Shown: piece after piece, positions 55,231 to 64,000 of the stretch
How positions within the stretch are numbered: the first letter of the stretch is position 1
Layout of the letters: every line of letters starts with the position of its first letter
Assembly: GCF_030265065.1 (NCBI RefSeq)
Contig: NC_080410.1
Coordinates: forward strand, 45,017,398 to 45,081,397
DNA from: Corythoichthys intestinalis
Lineage: Eukaryota; Chordata; Actinopteri; Syngnathiformes; Syngnathidae
Direction of reading: 5' to 3'
DNA: 64,000 bases
Translations under genes and position numbers: made by a program
Notes under the pieces: model-generated
The model's input: only the letters and a program-made list of their open reading frames with translations
The model's database searches: none
Told to the model about the DNA's origin: nothing

Positions 55231-55258
55231 AGTTTTTGTCACTGCGTATTTCACTGTG
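55231..55258 (-). promoter_or_regulatory. V3 recombination signal, 12-bp spacer
   Basis: Heptamer CACAGTG (55258-55252), spacer AAATACGCAGTG, nonamer ACAAAAACT (55239-55231). Confidence 0.94.
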
Positions 55259-55701
55259 ATACTGTTTCACGAGCAGAGCTATCCCACGTCTTACAATAAT
55301 ACTCAGCAGAATCTTCTGCCTTTGCCTGTTTAATGATAAATTGGAAATCCAGACTGGAGGACGTTTTGACATTGAACTGACTAGAGGAGAATCCATCTCC
55401 AAAGCTAGTTGAAGATGTTCCATGGTGATGACTCAGAATAAACTGAGGAGCATCTCCAGGAAACTGCCTATAAAAGCGGACACTAGTCCCATCATCCCTC
55501 TGAAGGTTGCAATTGAGAACCACCTCTTGTCCTACAAGAACGGTAAGAACCGCTGGTGTCAGGGTCAGCACCTGGGCCGCGTCGCCACCTGTCAATAGAC
55601 AAAAACAACAACCGTTAGCCGACTACAAAGCGTGGAGGCGAAATGATAAAGAGGGTCTCACGAGAAAGCGCGGCGATGAGGAGGCAGAGAATCCCCAGCA
55701 T
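55259..55701 (-). CDS. Immunoglobulin light-chain V3 segment (leader plus V exon)
   Basis: Leader exon 55701-55662 (MLGILCLLIAALS), V exon 55588-55259. The frame is open with both Cys (VVLNC, EYYC). FR2 reads RFYRQFPGDAPQFILSHH (Phe instead of Trp). CDR3 begins KTWDSSARETV, and KTWDSS is the form typical of teleost sigma chains. It is the most divergent of the three V segments in CDR1-CDR2 (GTSVR, HGTSSTSFGDG). A TATA-like TTTAAAA lies at 55753-55747. Distance to J3 is 0.75 kb, longer than in the other cassettes because of a LINE relic. Confidence 0.93.
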
Positions 55702-55992
55702 GGTGTCGCTGAACATCAGTGAAGCAGTTGTGGATGCGCCCACAGCTTTTAAATGAGATGGAGAGGAAGTTATTTCTATAGGGTGAGGGGCAGAAAGCGG
55801 GGGAGGCTTTGAAGATCCATTTCATTTTGCTTAAACCCTTAACTAATGGTAATTTAACTTCACGCATGAAGACTTGGCGTCCACATACGTTGACATCACA
55901 TCTTGAGTCTGGTAGGCCACAGTATTAACATTTGGTACAGTACAAGTGTGGCCAACATATGTGTGATTATTTGTATCGAATAAATAAATCTG

Positions 55993-57575
55993 TGGCGGAA
56001 AATACAGACAAGGCTAAAAAAGCAGTTTCTGCTCTTGAACCCCTCTTTAAAATAAACTGCTGTATTTTAAGCCAAAATAACTGTTGTGTTTGAATCTGCC
56101 ATAGCAGATTCATGTCGCAATAAGCCCCCAAACTATTTTTAATTTGTCCGTTTTACCCTGAAAACCCCTGTTTCCGGACATCGCGCAACTGCTTTTGTTT
56201 CAACCTAGCCATAAAAAGAAGGTAAGTAATCGTATTTCTTATTCAAAATGTCATTTTTAACTTAGAATCATTAATTGATGTCTAATATTTAATAATAAAA
56301 AAAAAAAAAACGACTCCAAAAAATTATTCACTTGCATATATTTTAAACTTTTAAACATATAAAGTCACAATGAAAAAAATGGCGTCTGTAAAAAAGTCAT
56401 AACTATCGCTTGATTGTATTTTTTTTCGTTGCAGTCGCATTTTTCCCAATATGTTTTGATAATAATCGTTCCAAACAAAGAAATTTTTTAAAAAAACATT
56501 TAAGTGTAAATTAGGGCTGTCAAACGATTAACATTTTTAATTGAGATAATTACAGCTTAAAAATTAATTAATCGTAATTAATCGCAATTCAAACCATCGA
56601 TAAAGTATGCCATATTTTGTTGTTGGAATTATTGTTGGAATGGAAAGATAAGACACAAGACGGATATATACATTCAACATACGGTACATAAGTTCTGTAT
56701 TTGTTTATATAACAATAAATCAACAAGATGGCATTGACATTATTAACATTCTGTTAAAGCGATCCATGGATAGAAAGGCTTGTAGTTCTTAAAAGATAAA
56801 TGTTAGTACAAGTTATAAAAATTTTACATTAAAACCCCTCTTAATGTTTTCGTTTTAATAAAATATGTAAAATTTCCAATCAAAACACAAACTAGTAGCC
56901 GACCATTGTTGATGTCAATAATTACACAATGCTCATGGGTGCTTAAACCCATAAAATCAGTCGCACCCAAGCGCCAGCAGAGGGAGACAAAACTCCAAAA
57001 AAACACAAGTAACAAGTGTACATTGTGACACTGTGCTGTCATTTTAATAATGTTTGAGCGGGGCATGTGCATTAATTGCGTCAAATATTTTAACGTGATT
57101 AATTTTTTAAAAAATTACCACCCGTTAACGCGATAATTTTGACAGCCCTATTGTAAATAAATGAAAATCTAGATTACTCCTTGATGTCTGCGATTTCTGC
57201 ATCGCGACCCTTGTTATATTGCCATGCTTCACCCATAAAATCACCAAAGAATCCAGCTGTGGCCATTCACAACTATGTCTTGACACTCAGTGAAAATGAT
57301 ACATGGAGTTTGTGGATCGAAAAGAAGTAAGTACGCGATAATACCTCGTTAAAATCATGGCGTCTTTAATTATGCTCTCGCGTGCTCTCACCTACAATTT
57401 GGGTTTTGCTGTTTAAAAAACATTTTTTAAAAATGCTATCCTGTTCAAAAAATTTCTTCCCCCAGAAAATTGAGATTTTAAGCTTTCCAATACTGTATCA
57501 TACATGCATATGGGACAATTTTGAAATGTGGCCAAATTGGGGGTCTCAGAGCGGAACTTCAAGTGTTTTCCGCCA
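55993..57575. repeat. Family H repeat 5' of V3, holding hAT B
   Basis: Ends TGGCGGAAAATACAGAC and GTGTTTTCCGCCATATA. It lies at the same position relative to V as 31685-33030 in unit 1. Confidence 0.65.
56512..57150 (-). mobile_element. Non-autonomous hAT element, family B copy 2
   Basis: Begins TAGGGCTGTCAAACGATT and ends TTTTGACAGCCCTA. The flanks GTGTAAAT and TTGTAAAT differ at one base. The length (639 bp) matches copy 1 (637 bp). Confidence 0.87.
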
Positions 57576-57718
57576 TATATGTATGAATAAACACAATTAT
57601 CAATGATTAAAATGTTCATAAACCTACATTAATGGCATTAGAATCATAAATGGCAATTAAAAAAAAGAAATATAGTCTCTATATAATGCAAAAAAACCCT
57701 CTAAAGTTGATATAATAT

Positions 57719-58655
57719 AGGGTGACCATATTTTGATTTCCAAAAAAGAGGACACTCAGCCCGGCCTCAAGATACTTGAATTTTACACGAAGTTCACTCA
57801 AAGATGCCTGTATCACTTTAATATATTTAAGGTGTGCCCCCTCACTCTGGATGGAAAAATGCAGTTTGAAGAAAAGAAAAATAATTACTTAAAAAAAAAA
57901 AAAAACAATACAAACAAACAAACAAAAAAAATATATGTATATGTATAATATATCATGCAGACCCATAGAAATGTATTCCAGTCAATACACATACACACAG
58001 TAGGCTATGTGCCAACTAAACATTTTTATAAATTACTATCACGACAATTGTCCTTGACAAATTGTTATTCCCATTCAATTGATATTCTCATTCAATGTTC
58101 TAGATTACACGCAAACAAAAACCGAAATAAACTGACAAACTATTCAATCAGCATGTTCCCAAACGCAGCAGTTCAAAACTACGTTTCCCATAATGCCTAG
58201 CGCGGTTTAGCTTACTGATAGCTAGCTGAGGCAAAAATCAAACTTTGCTATAAAAGGTTACAATCATCGGCAGCGCAACAATGCGACACCAAACGGGATT
58301 TTACAGTCAAAGCTCCAAGAGAAGTCAACAGTTGCCATTATATACTGTACGTATTTATCGTAAAAAACATCAGGCGTTGTACCCAAATCGTCAACCCAGT
58401 AGATAGCGGTAATGCCTCATGATAGGGGTAAACTGGCAACAAAAACAAGAAGAATTACTCCTTCACCCCCTACTACTAGGAGCCATGTCATCGCAGGCAG
58501 GCACTGCCACCCAGCGGCCGGAGGGATTCTCTTCAAATTAGTCCCGTGAAAAATCATAAAAACCGGACATTTTTATGAATTTATAAAACCCGCCCGGACC
58601 ACGAGGATACTACGTGAAAGTAGGACTTGTCAAAAGAGGACATTGGGTCATCCTA
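57719..58655. mobile_element. hAT element family E copy 2
   Basis: AGGGTGACCATATTTTG begins it and GGGTCATCCTA ends it. Flanks TATAATAT (57711-57718, 58656-58663) are identical. Inverted relative to 45929-47466 and without the Tc1 piece, so it shows the interior that copy 1 lost. Confidence 0.85.
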
Positions 58656-58716
58656 TATAATATGAATCGTAGAGTTGTCCAATAGTGATTTTTTAACTGA
58701 TGTCTGTTATCCCAAC

Positions 58717-59888
58717 TAGGGCTGCAGCTATCGAATATTTTAGTAATCGAGTAATCGACTGAAAATTCTATCAATTAATCGGATAAAACAAATATATTTT
58801 TAGGTGAAGAGCAATTATAAATATACATGAAAAAACGACATTTCATCTAATCTTGAACCATTTTCAGTCAATCAATGTCTTTATTTTCGATGTATATTGT
58901 TGAAAACAGCCAACAATTGCATCTCAGATGTAACTAGAATTAAAAAAAAAAAAAAGACTAATTCACTGCTTTCACTCAAAAAACTTTTAGATCTTATAAA
59001 AAAAAAAAAATATATATATATATATATATATCTTACCTAAAAATGCCGTTACGCTTGATAACACACATCACTTAAAAGTTGGGATTTTTTCCCACGTTTC
59101 AATTGAATTTCTCTTTGTGTCAAGCCATTTTTAAGTTCTAGTTAAGTTTTAAGTTAGTCTAAACTGTAAGTCCTGATAGGATTTTGAGTTTTTGCAGTGT
59201 TCGAAATAAATATAATACAGGCTGTATTGGAGCACATTAGGGACCAGTGCTACTTGGTGTTTTATCAAGAAATGACTACTGAGCTAAAATTGATAGTAAG
59301 CATGATTAAGTTTTTATTTTACACCCTCATCACTCCACAATGCTATGTTATGTTAAAGCCTGTATGTAAGACACGTGAGCCACGCATCGACAGTGGTCAT
59401 AATGAATTGAAACCTAGCCCTCCGCAGGGCTAACGTTACGTGAGCTAGTAGCGACAGTAACGTTAATCCTATTTATTAGCGCTTAGCGCTCTTTATTAGC
59501 GCTTAGCGCTCTACTGCTTTAAGATGGCGGCTGTCTACTAACGCTCCCCAGACGTGGCCGAGTCTGTCATTTCGCATCTAGTTCAACATACATGTGATCT
59601 CTATGAGACGCATCAGACGCTACCTGTACCAACGTAGCATCGTGCGGGCTAGCATTTAGCAACGTCGGCGTCGTTTGTGGCGGCTGTCGGCTGCAGTAAG
59701 TGTTTTTTTTTTTTTTTCCTTCTTCCTCTCCGCACGTGACAGCGCGTTGTCCCGCATTAAAAGTAGTCTGAGCAAAACGTGATGCTTAGAGCTGTCAAAA
59801 TAAACGATTACTCGAGGTGAAAAAAATTACTCGAATCAGTTTTTAAACTCGAGTTACTCGAGTTGTTCGAGCACTCGTTTCAGCTCTA
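58717..59888. mobile_element. Non-autonomous hAT element, family F copy 2
   Basis: TAGGGCTGCAGCTATCG begins it and the complement of TAGAGCTGAAACGAG ends it. Perfect 8-bp flanks ATCCCAAC lie at 58709-58716 and 59889-59896. At 1172 bp it is collinear (inverted) with 36288-39167 minus the Tc1. An AGCGCTTAGCGCT tandem lies near 59478-59512. Confidence 0.93.
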
Positions 59889-59963
59889 ATCCCAACATTG
59901 TCCAACTCCCAAAATTCGATACCGATATCAAACCGATACCGATATATGCGGTTGTGGACTTAA

Positions 59964-62900
59964 CACTAGAAAACCCAGTAGAGGCCGACTCGGCCCTTCC
60001 CCAAGACAAATATTCCTAATATTCCCAAGCAATGGCCGATTTGGCCTCTCTTCCTAAAAAACCCAGAGGTGGCCCAGATGACCCAAGTGCTTTTGAATTA
60101 GCAAGTCGTTGTCCGACAGACACCAACCATTCATATGTAAATGCAACCACTAGACATACATTGTGTTAGAATGCGGCCCAAACGGAGGGGAACACACCAC
60201 GGTTGCACACTTCATGTGATAGTCAAGCTACATTTATTAATTTACATTAATTTATGGAGTTGTACGCTTTTTACAAACTTTTAACTTACTTCTCCTATAC
60301 TCCACACAGAAAAACAGAAAAAAAATGGCCCAATGTGTACATTGTTTTTGCAAAAAAAAAAAAAACGTTTTAGAACTGCAATTTGAGTTTAAAGCAAGAT
60401 CATGTATATAGTTAAGAATGACTGGATCTAATGGAGCATGAATTGTGGCCATTTTGTCTGAAGTTAGTACGAGAAAATGTGTGAAAACCTTTGAGAAAAA
60501 CAGAAACAGAATTTGTGTCAAGAGAAGGTGGAAGGGAGCGGCCCTGAACGGTTTCTTTGAACACACTGAAACAGACTGAATGTCCTAATAGTCCTAATTA
60601 TTATGAAGGGAATATGTACTGCACAGTGTTGTCAATCTTACTTCAAAAAGTAATTAGTTACAAGTTACTAACTAAATTACTTTTTGGGAGAAGTAACTCA
60701 GTTACCTCATTGTAAGAGTAATTTGTTACTCAGCAAAGTAACTCATGTTACTTTTCATGTTCTACACGTTATTACAAATATACATTATAAAACATTTCAC
60801 ATCAAAGATGTTTATGATAACTGATTGAATTGATTTTTTTCATTCCTCCCCAAAAAACGTAGGTCAGATTTTTTACTTTTTTTTTTTTTAATTCACCTAA
60901 ATGAGAGTTAGCGGTATACAATCTCATTGGGCTGTCATGATAAATGGTTAAAAAAAATCACAGGGACCTTGATTACTTGCCATTGAAAATAAATGGGAAA
61001 TTTGTTTTTATATGTATTTGTTTAAATTCTGATACAGGACATACCATCTTCATAAGTAGGACTGATAATTCAACTTCAGACACTTATTTCTTACTTGCCT
61101 ACTGTAGGTTGATAAATTTGTAGGTAGATTTGTGTATGTCTTAGTCAATCCAAAAAAAAGGTTTCTTCAATCAAAGTATATATTTTCAATCGAAAACAAA
61201 AGCCACTTGAATGAAAGCAAAATGTGTTTGAATGCAAAGGTTGCCTGAATGATAGCTTGTATCTGAACCAAGAGTGGTATTTACTAGTCTTGCATATTTT
61301 TTTCCCCCAGCCATTTCATGTGAGGTGCTTTTCTTGCTACCACTGTTGCTTGGTATGCTTAGTTGTAGTGTTTCTGAATATCTATGTATCTCAATCTATA
61401 TCGACAGCAAATTGTTAACTGATCTTTTCAAAAATGTTTTTTTTAACATGTAGAGGGTATTCAAACAAATACATCCGAATAAATTAGAATTATTAAAATA
61501 CTGTCAAAATATCCTCAAAAGTTTAGCAGTTTATTGTCAAGTAAAAAGTGTCTGAAAGTAGCCTGACGCCCAACCCCCTTCCACAGCTAATGGCTGAAAA
61601 ATTTCCCCCAACGTCCCTTCCACAGCTAATGGCTGGCTGCAAGTAAAGAAACAGCAGCCTGACTTGTTTACGTTTGCATTCAAACACATTTTGCTTTCAT
61701 TCGTGACTTTTTTTTCTCGATTGAAAATATATTTTTTTATTGAAAGAACTTTTTTTGGCTTGACCAAGAAATAAACAAATCTAGCTACAAATCTATCAAC
61801 CTACAGTAGGCTCTCAAAGCTGTGATTGATTCTCATAAAATTTTGTCTGTCTTTATTTGGAGGAAATTTTTGCATTCAAACACATTTTGCTTTCATTCAA
61901 GTGACTTTTGTTTTCGATTGAAAATATATACTTTGATTGAAGGAACCTTTTTTTTGATTGACTAAGACATACACAAATCTATCTACAAATTTGACAACCT
62001 ACAGTAGGCTTTCAAAGCTGTGATTGATTCTAATAAAATATAAGAACATATCAAAAGCAAAATAAATATACCAACAAAGGAATTTTTTTGTCTGTCTTTA
62101 TTTTGAGGCAACTTTTACATTCAAACACATTTTGCTTTCGTTCAAGTGACTTTTGTTTTTGATTGAAGGAACCTTTTTTTTTTTTGGACTGACTAAGGCA
62201 TACACAAATCTACCTACAAATTTATCAACCTGCAGTAGGCAAGTAAGAAATAAGTGTTAGCTGAGGAGGGGTTGGGCGAAAAAGGCTCAAGTCAGGCTAC
62301 TTTAGCTGGGGAGGGGGTTGGGCGAAAGAGAAAGCAGCCTCACTCTTTGAGTGACATAATTATTGCTGATTCTCAGGTGCACAAATGCTTGAACTGAATC
62401 CCAGTAGATAAAAATATATAACAAATAAATTTTAAAAATCATACAATGTGATTTCTGGATTTTTTTAGATTGTCTCTATGAGTGGAAATGCATCTATGAT
62501 TGAAATTTCAGACCTCCACCTCTTTTCAAAGTGGGTGGACTTGCAAAATCACAAGGAGTGCAAATAATTGCTCCTCATTGTATACCAAGTAGTCCCAGGA
62601 AAACATAAAATTCTTGATAACCTTTCAACAAGTCCAGTATAGAGGATAGAGAGTGTATTAGAGGTACATTTATGTGTGTTTTCTATAGTATTTCAACGTT
62701 TTGACTTGATAGTTTTGATTTGCTGTGATTACTCTTGTTTGAATCCTGTGCATCAATAAATACCAGGAAGAAAAGACAAAAATTAACTTCGTCAGACTCT
62801 TATTTCAGTTTTACATTTGATACTGATTCAATGTTCTATTTTCTGCAGGCATCACAAATATACTGTTATAACAAATATTGCTAGCATATAAAGGCCCCAC

Positions 62901-63235
62901 AAATACACTGTCAGGGATATATTTTTTTGACAGTAAAATCGTAAAACAATACACATTATTAAAATGTGCAAAACCCCATAAATGTAGCTTGACTTGAACT
63001 GACACATAATATGACATGAATAGTACTACTGTTGTGTGTTCCCCTCCATTTGGGCCGCATACCAACACAAGTGGTTGCATTTCCATATGAACGGCTGTTG
63101 TCTGTCGGACAACGACTTGCTAATTCAAAAGCACTTGGGTCATTTAGGCCACCTCTGGGTTTTTTCGGAGGAGAGGCCAAATTGGCCATTGCTTGGGACC
63201 GTTAGGAGTAGCAGAATTCTCCGGGACTTCTAGTG
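59964..63235. mobile_element. piggyBac-like element with long inverted ends
   Basis: TTAA lies on both sides (59960-59963, 63236-63239), and units 1 and 2 show the empty GGACTTAACATA site. The ends start CACTAGAA and the two termini are inverted copies over roughly 270 bp (shared GCACTTGGGTCAT or complement, TTAGCAAGTCGTTGTCCGAC). No transposase was recognised in 3272 bp. The interior holds an AGTAACTCAGTTACCTC-type repeat near 60640-60760 and a set of related units at 61080-62250. Confidence 0.75.
61080..62250. repeat. Internal repeat units inside the piggyBac-like element
   Basis: A unit with CATTCAAACACATTTTGCTT, a GATTGAAAATATAT run and CCTACAGTAGGC-type end occurs three times in one orientation (about 61670-61815, 61870-62010, 62115-62240). 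It occurs once inverted at about 61090-61240. An ACAGCTAATGGCTG motif recurs at 61583 and 61622. Confidence 0.7.
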
Positions 63236-63239
63236 TTAA

Positions 63240-64000
63240 ACTACTGTATAATGGCTCATTGCATTGTGGTGCCCCACTGGATGCTTGCTAGTGATAAACT
63301 CATTCAAATTCACAGCAGTAGGATGAAAAGAGCTTGTTTTTTCTGTTTTTTTTTGTTGTTTTGTTGAATATCCTACTGTGATTTCTTGACCAATGTATCG
63401 ATAAATGCTGTATTGCCAAATCGTGAGATCATTATCGTGAATAGAGGCAAATGTTTCACGTATATTACACAAAGTATATTAAATGTTAGATGTCAATTAC
63501 AATGTAAAAACCCCATTGGATATTCTTGGAAGATTGTTCAAGGACAAAAAGAGTAGAAATTCTTTGATTTTTACCTTACTTAGTCCCCTTAATTTTCATG
63601 GCTATATCATTGGACAAGTAAGTAAAAATGGCCTTCATTTGTCTTGTTTGTCCCTTTAACACTTATTACTGCCATTGACATGCCAACTTCCTGGTTAACT
63701 CATTGGCCTACATTGATGGCAACGGATGTCCAATTTTTTTTTTTTGATAGAACGTCTATTGATGTCAATGTCACCGAAACATGATGCCTCCCAGTTTTCA
63801 ATCGATGATTATTCCCCCATCTTAAAGCAAAAATCTGGGGTCTTCCTGCCAGCTCTGTGTGATTTGAAAGAAATGAAACACGAAAGCTTTATTTGCATGC
63901 AGTCAAAATGGAGAAAAAAAGCCCACAGGTGCATCCTGGGACAGTAGCGAGTCGCCGCTTCATTAGCCGACCGTGAAGACGCGCTTTAGCTGGTGTCTTT
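63240..64000. other. Duplicated light-chain unit flank, running off the window
   Basis: Aligns with 33260-34020 and with 42960-43385 plus 47467-47700. The unit therefore continues beyond the right edge, and more cassettes may follow. No gene is seen in this stretch. Confidence 0.6.
63866..63931. promoter_or_regulatory. Candidate light-chain control block, unit 3
   Basis: GAAAGAAATGAAACA (63866-63880), octamer ATTTGCAT (63891-63898) and CAGGTG (63926-63931). It is 8.2 kb 5' of V3, about 2.2 kb when the four readable insertions are set aside. Confidence 0.45.

Noticed and set aside
28968-55701. Kappa isotype assignment from the 12-spacer V and 23-spacer J signals
   Set aside because: The spacer arrangement fits kappa, but the V framework (FYRQFPGDAPQ, GFSS, KTWDSS) lacks the kappa WYQQKPG pattern and looks like teleost sigma. 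Isotype is left as probable sigma.
60252-60566. 104-codon minus-strand frame in the piggyBac-like element as transposase
   Set aside because: Phe-rich, with no DDD motif or similarity to piggyBac transposases.

Overview
The window is vertebrate nuclear DNA from a ray-finned fish, most likely a percomorph teleost. The evidence is split genes with GT-AG introns, a rearranging immunoglobulin light-chain locus, several teleost Tc1, hAT and L2-type transposon families, and two genes (CCDC137, TSPAN10) that are also close neighbours on human chromosome 17q25. The species cannot be fixed from the sequence. No bacterial, organellar, rRNA, tRNA or CRISPR feature was seen.

Layout. Positions 3080-5455 (minus) hold CCDC137, lacking its last exon. 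Positions 10064-17240 (minus) hold a complete three-coding-exon TSPAN10 (oculospanin), with two Tc1 elements in its large intron. Positions 20803-25460 (plus) hold a small secreted-protein gene that I do not recognise, rebuilt from three coding exons with matching phases plus a possible upstream exon. From about 28.6 kb to the right edge lies a tandem immunoglobulin light-chain locus: three cassettes, each with one V (leader plus V exon, 12-spacer RSS), one J (23-spacer RSS) and one C exon, all on the minus strand. In transcription order they are V3-J3-C3, V2-J2-C2, V1-J1-C1. Every exon is open and every splice site and RSS is present, so all three look functional. The V framework resembles the teleost sigma (L2) isotype more than kappa.

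Most of the remaining sequence is transposon-derived. The elements are nested, and many have target-site duplications that can be read directly: 8 bp for hAT, TA for Tc1, TTAA for piggyBac-like, AT for a THAP-bearing element, TTA for a Harbinger-like MITE. Two Tc1 copies keep uninterrupted 339-codon transposases. Two copies of another Tc1 family share a fold-back rearrangement. One stretch (about 34.6-39.6 kb) is a repeat holding a hAT that holds an intact Tc1.

The observations most worth checking are: (i) a 4-nt identity between every V end and J start that would steer joining into the productive frame; (ii) an octamer, E-box and GAAA-motif block kept 5' of each V cassette, a candidate light-chain control element; (iii) replacement of the FR2 tryptophan and of the first J glycine in all three cassettes; and (iv) the fold-back Tc1 family.
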